Shown: positions 50,926-62,880, numbered from the stretch's first letter. The stretch is 64,000 nucleotides of DNA from Trichobilharzia szidati (GCA_944472155.2 OX235273.1:99098582-99162581), one strand, 5' to 3'. The notes: generated by a model from the sequence alone, not told the origin. Numbers and translations: made by a program.

Positions 50926-51739
50926 CATACATAACTTTGCTGTGTGCAGGCTAAGTATAGCAATCAGATGTTAATATTTTGTTTCGTAAAAATTGGCTGT
51001 TTTCTTAGCTACCACTAGAAGTAAATAAATTAAATATGGTCAGTAGTAGTCTTTGTAAAATTTTTCCGTGCAGACTGTCATTGAGCATCGTTGTGTTTCT
51101 GACAGCCAATGCGACCAGTTCAAGCAAAAAGAATGCATCCCAATTTCGAATTCTCCAGTGGCTGATCCATGCTGTAAGTACTTATAGAGGAGCAGAAAGT
51201 GAAATGGTCAAAGTTCTGACAAACATTCTGTCAAGAGCAATGTATTTGATAGAGAATAGGATGAGGCTGGTTTACGAGAACCCTGAATGACCATTTTATG
51301 ATTAGTTTGTGCCGTGGTAGGAACTTCGAGAGTATGTTGATAATTAGCCCAATGGAGATACAAGCAAACCGTACTAGTATATATAAATCGAATCTGAAGG
51401 CAACAGAACAGTTTATCTCATCAATGTTCATTTCAGATGATTTTATTTCGGATATCACACAGTGATGCAGTATTAGTTATTCAAGTTATTAATACTATAT
51501 AGTTTGTGGTAGGACCATCTAATTTCGCTGTAGATTGACAGACACATGTTGAGGTAGAGAAACAAAAATCGGGTTATGTCAGCTGAAGAAGAAAGATGCC
51601 TACATCACCCTCGCTGTATTCTTGATGCTACAGGATCCACAACAGAAAGCTAAATGTAAGCGAAGTTCACACTGATAATTTCTCCTCTTACTTATTTCTT
51701 TGATGGAATGGAAGTTAATAGGTTAAAGGCTGACGTTAA

Positions 51740-52090
51740 CGGATAGTATGAAGTATACTAACGTAAGATCTAATACCCACAACTTTTATAGTATCCGGTC
51801 CGTGGAGACCGAAGACATAGCAAAACACCAGAATTAATCGTCCAAATTACGAATTATATTTCGGGACCAAATCGGAGTGCGAGATGATTGCTTAACTAGC
51901 TAGGAATCGTGCAGGAACGAACGAACGTAACACTACAGCATGCCAAATGGTGTGGATGCTCGACCGGTAGCCTTCAGCTAAACAAATCGATTGTGACAGA
52001 GAGGGTCAGCATCCAATGTTCGGTGGCGAATGCTGTTGCTAATAATTCTGGGGAATTACCTACCGCTACAAGTATGTTAACTTGGGCAAA
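51740..52090 (+). repeat. dispersed repeat, copy 2, just upstream of the caprin gene
   Basis: Direct repeat of 49855-50220 ending about 370 bp before the caprin ATG. It may lie in or near the promoter. Confidence 0.5.
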
Positions 52091-52459
52091 TTACTGAAAC
52101 GAAAACATGTTGCCCCTGTCGTGAGTCTGTTTGTATAACTGAAAGCATCATACTAGCTTTTTTATTCAAGTTTTAACACTATATTCTGATTTATTTACTT
52201 TTGTGTATCGTACTGGGGCATTATCTATTAGTTTCGAATATTTCAAACGTTACAGTTCAATAGCTTGAAATATTAATCTGGATTCTTTTGTAACTGCCTC
52301 TGCATATATTAATGTCCTAAATAGCAGTAAAATTTTATAATGTATGAGCTGTCTAAAAGAAATGGACTACTGTCTCTTTCATGTCATGAAACAGAACATT
52401 GTACATGTGACGAGACACTGGCGTTTTAATTGCAACCACATTTTGTGACCGTAGTGCTA

Positions 52460-55400
52460 ATGTCAACTACAACGGAGATGCCGGAGGCGGAGACCCCAGG
52501 TGACTTAGTTAGGGGTTTCGTGTCAAATCTTGAGCGAAGGCAAAGAAATCTAGTAAAACGGAAGGTAAATGCGTCATACATAGTGACTTTTGTAGAGCAA
52601 ATTGGATGGATATCGTGAGAAACTACAAAAAGGTGAATCGCTGAAGGAAGAACAAAAGAAAGCTGTGGAGAGCTATGACGTCGTTGTACAAAACATTTCG
52701 TTTGTGCAGGAAGTAGTGAATCAAGCCAAAGATCTCATTTCAAATATGGAAGCGATGAGTGAGAAACAGATGTCCCAGATTGAGGCGGAACATGAAAGAC
52801 ATACACTTACACATTTAAGTGTCCAATTGTGCTTGCAACGTTTTCTTTATTCGCTGGATATACCGACAGTACGTTCAGCTGTGGTAAAATCATCATCAGA
52901 AAGTAGTCTCAAGCTGCTTGACGCATTGCGAAATCTTATAACACCACCGGTGGTTGACAATTGGCCAGGATGTAGCTCATCTGCTTTGGCATCTGCTCCT
53001 GAATTTTTGCAGGCACGAGATGATATTAAGGCTATAGCAACAAATACTTACAACTTCACGAGTGGGCGTTCAATACCTGTCCCGCTCCCAAGTGACTTGG
53101 AGGAGTTTCGCAAGAAAAATACGACTTTCAAGGATGCTCGAAATCTCTGCTTTCGTCTTCTAGCGAACCCCACCGTTCAACAGTCTTTGGGTTTAATCGA
53201 AGAGTGTGAAGCAGTTAATATGGTTGATCCTATACAACCAGCCCCTGAAACCCCAGACACCACTGGTTTCACAGGTCCTGTTGAAATGTCTTCTGCTCCC
53301 CAGCATGAATATACCCCAATTGAGCCCAGTCATATCACCCCTGCTGATGAGCCGGTTGACCAGGTCATTCGGCCACTCAACAGTACATTTAATTTCATTC
53401 AGGTAAGCAGCGTAAAGATTTCATTTTATATTCCCCAAATTGGTCGTCATAGACATTATGTCCATAATGAGTTGTTTATTCAAAGTTGACTATAAATTGG
53501 CTTTGAAGACCAAGACATTTTATATTCCGTGGTAATTAGAATGAATGGAGACTTGTTATGTTTTTCAATCTCATGGATACTCATGCATCTCACATCTGTG
53601 TTGTGTGATTTAGTAACTACTCTTGATTCAGATTGTAAAGATGGATTCAAACCATATCTCTTGTACCTACAGCATTTGGCAACAAGTGCATTGCTAATTC
53701 ATTTTATGCAATCCTTTTATACTTCAAGTGAAGCAGGCGATGCATACTAATCAAACATCTGTAACTTAATTTGTTATCATGTTTCAAGACTAGTATTCAG
53801 ACGTGCTTTTTAAAGTTAGCTCATCATAAAAAACGACCTCAGAGACATCCACCAGTAACAGTTTTTTTACAATGATACTATGCTGAAATATTCTTTACTT
53901 TATTTGCTGGTATTGATATTCTAAAGTTTTCTATCGTTTAAGCTCATTTACCTCGATTTAAGGTGTAGAAGCAGTGAACGATAGCTCTTACAATTTACGT
54001 CTTCTATTAGGTAGTCTTCTGCGGCCGTTTACAGTAGGTTTGTGGAAGGATGTTCTTCAATATGAAATAATGCCATGTCAGGCATTCTTCCTGGACAAAC
54101 TGTGTCAATTAATGTAGGACTGAGATGGGAGTGGTAAGGGTGATCATGATGACAACTATAATCTTCAGACTTATTGTTGTAACCTATGTAAGATGCAACA
54201 AATTACATTCGCTGACATTTTGGGCGTTAAATCCTGATGGTTATTGGAGTTTAACTCACTACACTCAGGGCGCACTTTCATTTGAGGTCTGTGCCATATC
54301 ACTCCTACGAAGGATTAGGATATGAACTGCCATTTTAGGAGATGATTTAGACGACTGGAATTCACAAAACTACTAGGACAGGAACGCAGATACACTTCTA
54401 TACATTTCTTATTATAACATTAGATCTTGGTTTGTCTCTTTCGCTTGACATTCTCGCGTGTCACTATACACAGTATCTGCATTACTGTCCTAGTAGGTTA
54501 CTGTCTTGCAATTTTTTGTATTGTGGGTATGTGGAAAACTTGAAAAGCCTCTTTGTCTTTAACTGTAAGTGATTGCGTTGTCTCCTGTTAAGTCGTATAG
54601 TAAGGGTAAAATGAGGGTTAGGCATGGTTTTAGTTAAAGGGATATGTTGGTCGATAAGGTTTAAAATCTACAACGATCGACATCTTACGATTTAAAAACC
54701 ACCCCTAAAGTTAGGTTGATTATATGAGAGAGATTTGTCGCTTATAAACTGTGGTTATTAATAATTTACATTCCAATGGGACTATCTCTGATATCCATAC
54801 ATTACTTAAAATCGGAGTCAATCCAGACAAGAAGTCACCATGTGCACCTCTGCAGTCATTACGTAAGGTCCTACTGCTTTGCTTCGTGGATTACAGACAG
54901 CTTTTTCGGCTTCAATTAAAGTTAAAGAACTGATATGTATATACAATTCATTCAGCTAGGTGTTGGCTGCTGGTCGTTTAACCTGGCTGCAGACCAGTTG
55001 AAAATATTCACAAACGTTCCATACATTCATCCTAAGAGATAATTAAAACAGCTGTTTTCACAAGTTTTTCTGCTTTCCATTGGTTGTTTATAACCCGTCC
55101 CTCTAACTGGCTTGATAGGTGTTTTATACCGCTGATGCTTTCCCATCTCAATTGCTCTCCTCTGCCACCACTGTTCTTGGTTGTGGCACAAAACTTCAGC
55201 TAGCTTGCGTTTTAGCAGTCTTCGCTCCTCGTCATCTTTGGGGTCTCCCAGAACCACTCTCCTTGCGTCCATTATATCGTATCAAATAGCAGAAATTCAC
55301 TTTTATTTACTAATCCTTGGTTTCAGGCTGTCGACAGTCTTTGCCACTACTTCTACCATCGACTGAATATGATGTCAAGGTTCATCAGGATGAGTTCTGC

Positions 55401-57579
55401 TGTCACTTAGATACACGTTTATTTATCTTCCAAAAAACGATCGTGACATCGTCAAGCTAGTACGTAGTAGTTCATTAACCATCTGTTGCCTAAGCTCGTC
55501 CCGTTGTAGGCATATACGTTCACCGACTAAAACACGGTGGTAGTCTACGCAGGTGTTCCAGAAGGAGCGCGAATTTATCTGCCTGTTCCACTGGCAGCTT
55601 ATTGCTAAGTGGTCCATTGTTAGTTTGATGTTGCAGGTCGCCATGTGTAGAAATATCTCTCCTTATGTTTGAAATTAGTGATCACCAGAAATAGACGATT
55701 ATCTAAACTGTAAAAGACGATCACTTTTATGGAGCTCCTTGGCTGGCATCCGCATACTTTTGTGATCGGTACTACCTGAACACTAAAATCTTAATGAGAT
55801 GACTAAATATGGGTGCTTTTCATTTTGCAGCAAACTAAATAGCATTGGATAGAACTCTATCCGGAGAAGTGTCAGTTGAAGTGTGAGTGGAGATGGTGAA
55901 AACATATTGAGGGATGTCACAGTCATTCCTTCTAACGGACCCATTTAGTGGATAACACACGACTGTCCAGTAGAATCTAAGTAGTGATTATCTGCCTATG
56001 CATTCAGTGCTAATATGAAGTTGGTACTACTGCTACACATCTTTTTGTCGGCGGTACGGCTTCTCCCTCAAATATCTTACTTATTGTAGGAGACCTACAT
56101 CATGTGATGGCAATTGGTTTTAGTCTAACAGCTATTCAAACTACCTATCTGGCATGATAGAATCTGCAGAAACATTGTTTCTAGTCAATGTAGCCCACTG
56201 GTTCACCGATAAACACTATATTGAGGTAGCAACTATCGGTCTGGGTGTGTAATGCTGGAAACTAATGATGTTTTGACATTTCACTATTTTGCTATGCGTA
56301 AAATTGTGTAACCATATTTTGGACATACTTTAGAGATAGTAAAATTGGAATTTACCATTTTAGTATATAGTGCTAAACATTTTACTCTTTAGGCCTCCAG
56401 GGTCGTCCACTCACAAGTTCCAGTAGAAACTCCGTCTGGTTTCGATGAAATGGTACCCGGTAATCATGTGCAAAGCAACACAAGCGTGCCATGCTTCAAT
56501 AACCACAACTTTGCAGATAACGACATCGACCACTCAGTGATGCCCAGATTAGATCAGCAGTACGTCTTGGAAATTCCTGAAGCAGAACCGCGGAAAACTG
56601 ATATGTGTGAGCACAGTCCATCATCACTACCAACAGGGGAGATAGTGAGACAAGCTTCCCCTTATAAACCAAATCTTGTAGCACAAGACGAAAAGGATAT
56701 AAATATTAACGGAAATAAGCCAATTTCTTATGCGGATTCAGTTCGAAAGCTTGGACAAGTCAACCAAAATCTTCGACAGGATATTACGTCTACGAAAAAG
56801 GTTGACCGCGCATTTGAGGATGGCAATCGTGAGACTGAACAGTTGGATCAGAATAATCGTGGTCACTCTAGAGGTGGCTTCCGTGGTCGCATTGCCGGCG
56901 AAAGTCGAGGGGGACGTGGCGGTAAGTTTCCAGTTATGTTTCGCTGCAATTTTATGTTGTGTGGCAATGGTATCTCAAAATACTAGATAAAGAAAAATAC
57001 TTTTGGGAAGAAAAGAAGAAATTTAGCTAAAGAATTATTGAGGGGGGATAATACTATCTTGTCTGTTACACTGCCTCTGTTATAGTGAAAGTTTAAATTT
57101 CTCATGTTTGCAGTCCTAAATATGTTGCAAAACTGATTTGTCTATTTGGTCGTCAAACAAGAATTTTGTGATTGATAGTGCGGATCAGTGATTGGAAGAT
57201 GCTCAAGCAACTATGAAACGTCTCTTCTACAATACAAGACTTCTAACGTTCGGTCAATTTGCTTTTTTGCTTTGTATGCTACATGGAGTGTGGCAACTTG
57301 AACTGCCGCACATATGTGCAAAGTTCTATGTCGAAAACAGACAGACAGACAATTTGCATTCTATGTACAACTGATACACCAAAAATCAACCAAGATATAA
57401 TTTTTTTAAGATATAAAATTGTATGTAATCTTCCTGATAATATAATATAGTTTTTGTTTTATTTACCAGGTGCTCCAAGGCGCAATGCTGGGCAACGAGG
57501 TGGCAGTTTCGGAGCTCATCCTGGTCGTGGTGGTGCACCTCGCGGAATGCCAACTGCGTTTGCTCAACCCACGTACTGA
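52460..57579 (+). CDS. CAPRIN: caprin-family RNA-binding protein, complete, 4 exons
   Basis: Exons 52460-52564, 52596-53402, 56393-56921 and 57470-57579 give 1551 nt, 516 aa plus TGA, all GT-AG with matching phases. Caprins bind mRNA and partner with G3BP and FMRP in stress and transport granules in the cytoplasm. Residues 24-130 form a charged helical HR1-type region: SKLDGYREKLQKGESLKEEQ corresponds to the conserved KLDDY..RMNKGERL.. stretch of vertebrate caprins. NFIQ at about 301-304, at the end of exon 2, matches the G3BP-binding NFIQ motif. Exon 3 is polar, and its end plus exon 4 carry RGG-type boxes (RGGFRGR, SRGGRGG, RGGSFGAHPGRGG), ending AFAQPTY. The start is the first ATG of the frame matching MSTTTEMPEAETPGD; an in-frame upstream TTG is ignored. 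An AATAAA lies at 57638. Confidence 0.9.
52565..52595 (+). other. 31-nt intron in the caprin-like gene
   Basis: gtaaatgcg...gacttttgtag separates KRK from SKLDGYREK. If it is not removed, the frame stops 54 nt after the donor (tatcgtga). Very short 5'-proximal introns are a known schistosome feature. Reading is direct and the splice call rests on caprin similarity across the join. Confidence 0.85.
53403..56392 (+). other. caprin intron 2 (3.0 kb) holding a LINE remnant
   Basis: Donor GTAAGC at 53403 and acceptor ctctttag at 56392. Apart from the minus-strand LINE fragment at about 54.97-55.65 kb, the intron shows only short scattered open frames with no recognisable domain. Confidence 0.8.
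54970..55650 (-). mobile_element. non-LTR retrotransposon remnant inside caprin intron 2
   Basis: The minus strand reads MDHLAISCQWNRQINSRSFW ... LRQQMVNELLRTSLTMSRSF, then after stops LLKRKLAEVLCHNQEQWWQR. The LRNKLK..V..D.E.WW..RA pattern is typical of the endonuclease-to-RT linker of schistosome LINEs. There are several in-frame stops. Family (RTE or CR1) is uncertain. Confidence 0.5.
57205..57380 (+). repeat. dispersed repeat copy in caprin intron 3
   Basis: The stretch around 57265-57330 (tttttgctttgtatgctac, then atggagtgtggcaacttgaa) is clearly related to 13600-13665 on the same strand. The family was not identified. The small open frames here look like chance, because the related copy does not preserve them. 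Confidence 0.45.
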
Positions 57580-58213
57580 TTCCTTTAGGAATCTGGCTGA
57601 ATTTGTTGCCCTACATTAGGCCAATGGCTTATTGAGCAATAAATTACGGCTTTACTATTTGTATGATACTGCATTTTCCTTGATAGGTTGACAATCGCAC
57701 TGTGGAACATTTCAAAGTTACACTGATTTGTAAACAGTGTGACGCTTGTGATTAGTTTTCCCTTACCGGCGATCCTGTTGACATTTTCACTCACTCTTTA
57801 AAGTTAACCTTAAATACATTTTTGGAAATAACTTCAGTTTTTTCGTGGGAAGTTGGTTTTACTTGTGGATATTCTATCGAAGCCATCGCACTGGTGCTAA
57901 GCTTGTCACCAGCAAACCGGAAATACAAACTTTTGATATCCATCAGTGTAATGCTTCTGCAGACTAAGGCTTTAAAGGAAAGTATGATTCTAGATTTCCC
58001 AGCTGAGGTGAAGTCAAGAAGTGGATTTCAAAGGCGAATGATTACACTAGTAGGGTCCTCGTGGTAATCAACTTGCGTGTGTATTTTCACATGACTGCAC
58101 TTCAAAATTTGACTCGTAAAACTTTTCGTTTTTGGTGGTTGCATTGTTTAAATGTCTTGACGTTTGTTTGCAGTGTGTGGTTTAGTAATATCATGTTATC
58201 TAGTGAATGCTAA
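57580..58213. other. caprin 3'UTR and intergenic sequence
   Basis: An AATAAA at 57638-57643 is a plausible polyadenylation signal, giving a 3'UTR of about 80 nt. Nothing else is recognised before the Sm-alpha-like element. Confidence 0.5.
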
Positions 58214-58352
58214 CTGGCGGTGGAATCCAGGATGGAGATTTCGTCCTGCTCGGGACTCGTCGTCTGGATGTGCTTGCAATCCTCATTGAGTGATGGTTCC
58301 AAGTTGGACGAAACGCGCATCCTGCATTTCAATGCTTGTCAACATCCACCAG
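58214..58352. mobile_element. Sm-alpha-like element with two head-to-head hammerhead motifs
   Basis: The minus strand (58272-58214) reads CATCCAGACGACGAGTCCC, GAGCA, GGACGAAAT, CTCCATCCTGGATTCCACC: the Sm-alpha hammerhead order with a well-paired stem II and the GGATTCCAC cleavage region. The expected CTGATGAG is ACGACGAG, so the essential C is lost. The plus strand (58285-58350) reads GTGATGGTTCC, AAGTT, GGACGAAACGCGCATCCTG, also diverged at the core. Confidence 0.6.
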
Positions 58353-59210
58353 ACTACTTTATGTTAATCCTCGGGTATCGTCGAATCATCCGTACTAGGA
58401 GCTGACTTTTCAACAGAAGCTGAACATTTCGGTCCAGTGAATCAACGGGAAAATCAAAGCTGAGCTACACAAATAACATCAAGTTGTTGCAGCTAATTAA
58501 ACCTCTATAGAATCAATACTGAGACTAGTAAATTGCGACATTTAGTCTGATTGAATGATAAATTTGGACTATCATATGGTAAACAGTACTGTTGCACTGT
58601 GTGATATCAGTTTCAAGGTAGATTTTATTATGAAATGACATTATTTAGGAAACCATAGCCTACCACTTAGGCTTCTAGACCGTAGAGTACTGGTTTAATT
58701 CCTTACAGGGTTCGTGTATGTCCACTTATGCATCCCAAACTAGTATGAAACAGCCCTTTATTTCGTAATGATTTCTGATCAATATCAAATTGAAATTGGT
58801 TCTTATAATTGGCAATCTTGAAACATATCAACTCTAAACGATCACGATTTCCGAATAATAAAGAATTTGCAAGAGTTAGCTTACAGGGAATGATTTGCTT
58901 AGAGTTTTACCGCAGACTAATATCATTTGGAGAATCATTAAAAACTAACTGAGAGTACTGGACAGTATTCAGAATTGTGAAAATAATGAAGTATAGATAC
59001 ATTCGCGCTACTAAGATATACTTTCAGGCTGTATTACTTAGTTTTAACATAGAGCGGGCCACAATCAGACAGTGAAGACATCTGTACATGTCTGAAATAT
59101 GAGCTGACTGATTTCGTGAGTCGATGTTTCATAGCCTAACTACATTTATTTCACCAGTTTTATAGAGATTCCATCAACACTGCGTGGTCAGGAAGACAAT
59201 GGTTTAGCAT

Positions 59211-59584
59211 GTGTTTCACATGTTTCGACTACCTCACCTGGCCACCAATAACAAACTAACTGACTTATCTTCTTTACTCAGTATTCTAAGTATAATTTCG
59301 ACATCATCCGAGACAAATACTGTGAACTCCATCCTGACAATGTCTTTTACACTCAACAGCTGTATTTCGTGGCAGACATCAGAATGCTGTAAATCTAACA
59401 CTTGTCTTTGCATACATATAATGCCTTCATTTAAGCAGCATATGTGGTGCAAGCTGGTGAATACCCGGGAGAACTTATGTATTTGTACGAAAATATCGTT
59501 AACAGCCGCAGTGTTTTGTGAATCAACTTCAACAAATAATTTGCACTGCCAAATAAATGTCTTGATAACGAAGTAGGTTATCAC
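59211..59584. other. unassigned region open on both strands
   Basis: About 120 codons are open in one plus and one minus frame. The minus frame (SLHHICCLNEGIICMQRQV, FVSDDVEIILRILSKED) has the more protein-like composition. It lies just 3' of a minus-strand Penelope fragment. No domain was recognised. Confidence 0.25.
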
Positions 59585-59599
59585 ACTGGTATGCTATTC

Positions 59600-60130
59600 A
59601 GTACGTAAAGTAAAGCTAGGCATGAGCTAAGTAACTTAAATTCGCTCCATGGAAAGCGTCATTCACAATCATTAAAGAAATGCTTAATTTTTAGAACTAT
59701 AGCTTTATCCAGCTCCATCGTTTTATTGTGTGTTCTTGAATGTATTGTGATTGCTGAGTTTTCCTCCAAAGTATTGATCTTTGTGATGTTAATCATTCTA
59801 CACTTAACTAAATTTTTATGTTCCGATAATCTGACTGCTTCCAGTCTACTGGACTTACCTATATAGTTGACCTCACAGTCACTGCAAAGTATTATTATTA
59901 ATTTGTCTAACTTGGTCGACAGCAGTGTCTTTTGCTCTATAGAGCTTATCCCTGAGTGAGTTTGTAGGTTGAAACACCACCCTAAAACCTGCTTTATTAA
60001 GGATCCTACTTAGGGTTTTAGATGTCTCTTCCCTACATGGTAAAACTACAGGTGCCTCAAATTATTCTTTGTGTATGTTGTGGCTAATGGTTTTGCTACT
60101 GTTGTTTCTTTTATTGTTGGCTTTTTTGAT
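59600..60130 (-). mobile_element. Penelope-like element fragment, a different family
   Basis: With stops and a frame shift the minus strand reads KTLSRILNKAGFRVVFQPTN, SLRDKLYRAKD, then NYIGKSSRLEAVRLSEHKN. The RVVF.PTNSLR.KL stretch before a YIG-type box is the region linking RT to GIY-YIG in many Penelope proteins. It differs from the 60.5- and 63.3-kb copies. Confidence 0.65.
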
Positions 60131-60534
60131 CTTCCTAGTGAATTTTATGGGATAGTTATTTCGCACCAGTGCATCATATAAAATTGTTCTTGATGAAATT
60201 ATACTGTAACACAGCGTCCAAATTCTGTCCCTACACTGCCTGCTACACGTATTATTATTTGGGTAATACTAAAGCAGTAGGAGTAATGTAAAGTGACCAG
60301 GTATGCGACTTACTGGGGAATACTGATAACTAGGAAGATCACTACCATTGAGAAACCTCTATGAATATCAATAAGTATAGTTCAATGAAATGTACTTTGG
60401 AAAATATCATTATCTGGAGCTAAACAACTTACCTTTCTGATCTGAGTAGGTGTTAGCAAAATTGTTCTTCAGTCAGCCCTCGTAGAATTGTTTGCCAGAT
60501 TAACATTCTTGATCATATTGACAAAGTTAAATGT

Positions 60535-60850
60535 CGATAAAGAAAGGAAGACGAAATTTGCAGTATAAAATGATATCATTCTACTTCACAGGTTCTCATC
60601 AGCTGCAGACTACCTGAAATTACAATGGTTATATAAATGATAATAACATACTTTGATGTTTGAGTAGTAGTAGAGAAGAGATAAAGTTGACGCATCCAAA
60701 AAAGAAGAATGGAAGCATTACAATTTTTAGTTTAAGTTTTCATCATCAATTTATACGCTTTCAAAGTAGAATAGAGGGGGGAGGGGTAAGACAGAAAAAT
60801 CAATTAACAGAACAGTGTTAGCTTGTAGGTTCACATAGCAACTCAAAAAA
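60535..60850 (-). repeat. left inverted arm of the Penelope-like element
   Basis: It is the reverse complement of 62189-62504 with scattered differences: it starts cgataaagaaaggaagac and ends agcaactcaaaaaa. It carries the same hammerhead-like core with one core change (GAAG for GAAA). Confidence 0.85.
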
Positions 60851-62092
60851 TTGAAGAAGTCGACCATGTTGACATATCAAATAAATCCATGGTGTCATAC
60901 GACATGTCTGCCTTATTTACAAATGTACCAGTGATGGAAACAATGAACATCATTTGTAAACAAACAGATTTATGGCCATTACCGGAAACAGAGATGAAGC
61001 GCCTACTAATTCTTTGCAAAAAGACATCCAATTCAAATTCAACAACCAATTCTACCGACAAATTGATGGGGCCGCCGTGGGTTCACCTCTAGGACGTATT
61101 CTGTCTGATATCTTCATAGGCTACCTCGAACAGACACAACTGAGTTCTGCTATTAATGGAACAACCTACTATCGCCGATATACGGATGACACATTTGTTG
61201 TTTGCAACGACATGGATCAAGCATCGGCATTATATGGTCGCCTAAATGAGACCCATCCAAACATCAAATTCACCATGGAATATGAACATAATACTGAGTT
61301 CAATTTCCTGGATCTAAATGTAGAAAGAACAAACGAAGGCACGATCGAAAAGTCTATCTATAGAAAAGAAACCTGGACTGGGCAATATCTTCACTATAAC
61401 AGCTTTTGTCCCATAAGCTATAAACGTGGATTAGTGAGGACTTCGTACGACAGAGCCGGGAAGCTATGTTTACCAAACAAGGTCGAAGAAGAACTAGATT
61501 TTGTCGAGAAATGTCTGAGGGAAAATGAACGCTCTAAGGGATCTATACAGAAGTATAGCAGCGAAAAAGATAAGAAAGAAAAACACCTAACTATAGAAAA
61601 AAAGAAAGTGTTTATTTGTCTCCCATTGAAACGAGATGCAGTTTCACAAAAGATTGACAAACGACTGAAAGGTGTAATAAAAAGAAGCTTCTCTGCAGCT
61701 AAACTCATAACATTATACAGCACCACTTCTTCTATAAGACACCCAAAACTGGATAAATACCCTGCTAATGTCAGCTCCAACTGCGTTCATGAATTTACGT
61801 GAACTTGCGGGAGCAAGTACATTGGAAGGACGGAAAGAAGGGCCTCTATCCGGTTTTCTGAACATATTTCAAGAAACCTGTGCCTGAAAGGAAGCAAATA
61901 TTCTCAGAGTTCAATTACCAGACATATTGTTGATACTGGACATCTTGTAGAGATTTCTATTTCCTTCAAAATATTAAATAGACAAAGGCCAGCAAATTTA
62001 CTACGATTTGCCGAAGCGATCGCAATCAAAATATATAAACCAGACTTATGCATACAGAAAGAGAGTGTTATTAACCTCTCACAACCTTGGTA
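60851..62092 (+). pseudogene. Penelope RT plus GIY-YIG endonuclease, broken
   Basis: RT blocks: VSYDMSALFTNVPVMETMNI, then after a frameshift in a run of A at about 61019 YRQIDGAAVGSPLGRILSDI, YYRRYTDDTFVVCNDMDQA (YTDD catalytic box) and EFNFLDLNVERTN. A linker follows. The endonuclease is CGSKYIGRTERRASIRFSEH, ending RFAEAIAIKIYKPDLCIQKE. An in-frame TGA just before the CGSKYIG block sits where a Cys codon is expected. In Penelope elements these domains act together to nick DNA and copy the RNA. Confidence 0.85.
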
Positions 62093-62188
62093 ACTGAATT
62101 TTGATTTTGATTACATTAATTAGTCATCTAATTCAGTGATCTCAACTCACTGAACAAATCTTAATCTCATAAACTGTAATCGCTTTTG

Positions 62189-62504
62189 TTTTTTGAGTTG
62201 CTATGTGAACCTACAAGCTAACACTGTTCTGTTAAGTAATTTTTATGTTATCTGTCTTACCCCTCTCCCCTCTATTCTACTTTGGAAGCGTATAAATTGA
62301 TGATGAAAACTTAAACTAAAAATTGTAATGCTTTCATTTTGGATGCGTCAGTTTTATAGTATTTCTTCTCTACTACCACTTAAACATTAAAGTTATTATC
62401 ATCTGCATAACCATTGTAATTTCAGGTAGCCTGCAGCTGATGAGAACCTGTGAAATAGAATGATATCATTTTATACTGCAAATTTCGTCTTCCTTTCTTT
62501 ATCG
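62189..62504 (+). repeat. right inverted arm (3'UTR and terminal repeat) of the Penelope-like element
   Basis: It begins ttttttgagttgctatgtga shortly after the endonuclease stop and ends tcctttctttatcg. It contains the predicted hammerhead at 62432-62484. Confidence 0.85.
62432..62484 (+). ncRNA. predicted minimal hammerhead ribozyme in the Penelope arm
   Basis: The core CTGATGA (62437-62443) and GAAA (62452-62455) are present. Stem III is TAGAATG paired with CATTTTA around an ATAT loop. U and A follow as the cleavage dinucleotide, and stem I is CTGCA paired with TGCAG just before the core. Stem II (GAACCTGT) is weak. Hammerheads of this small type are described in Penelope-like elements; activity here is inference. 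Confidence 0.55.
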
Positions 62505-62880
62505 AAATATGAATAAATTCGTTGACAGTTATTGTATGCTTTCTGTATTATGCAGTAAGCTGTTATTTTCAATGCAGCGAGAGTGAGATTGATTGCTTCT
62601 TCTTTAATAAGTGGACGGTAATAACTACAAATATATTTCGTTTCACCTCATATTTGCGAGTCAATGTAGTAAGAAGAAATAGTTCAGTGACGAGTCTTTT
62701 CGGCGAATTCATTCACTTAGCTCTTCAGTCGCAATTATATAGACATACTTATTTTTGTATGTGTGTGTGTACATTAGCTATGTCAAACAAGAATAAAAAT
62801 TAGTTACGGTTAATGTTTGCCTCATCGAAATATTTCAAGAAAAGACATGTTTGAATAAAGCAAGAAAAACAGTGGTTTGT

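Larger units (their letters stand above)
60535..62504 (+). mobile_element. Penelope-like element bounded by inverted 316-bp arms
   Basis: Arms 60535-60850 and 62189-62504 are near-identical inverted repeats. Between them is a Penelope RT and GIY-YIG endonuclease frame that starts inside the RT, so the copy is 5'-truncated with an inverted copy of its own 3' end attached. Inverted terminal copies are known for Penelope-like elements. A frameshift near 61019 and a TGA at about 61800 inactivate it. Confidence 0.85.

Noticed and set aside
53529..53750. 73-aa ORF in caprin intron 2 as an extra exon
   Set aside because: No splice sites fit, and exon 2 joins exon 3 in phase without it.
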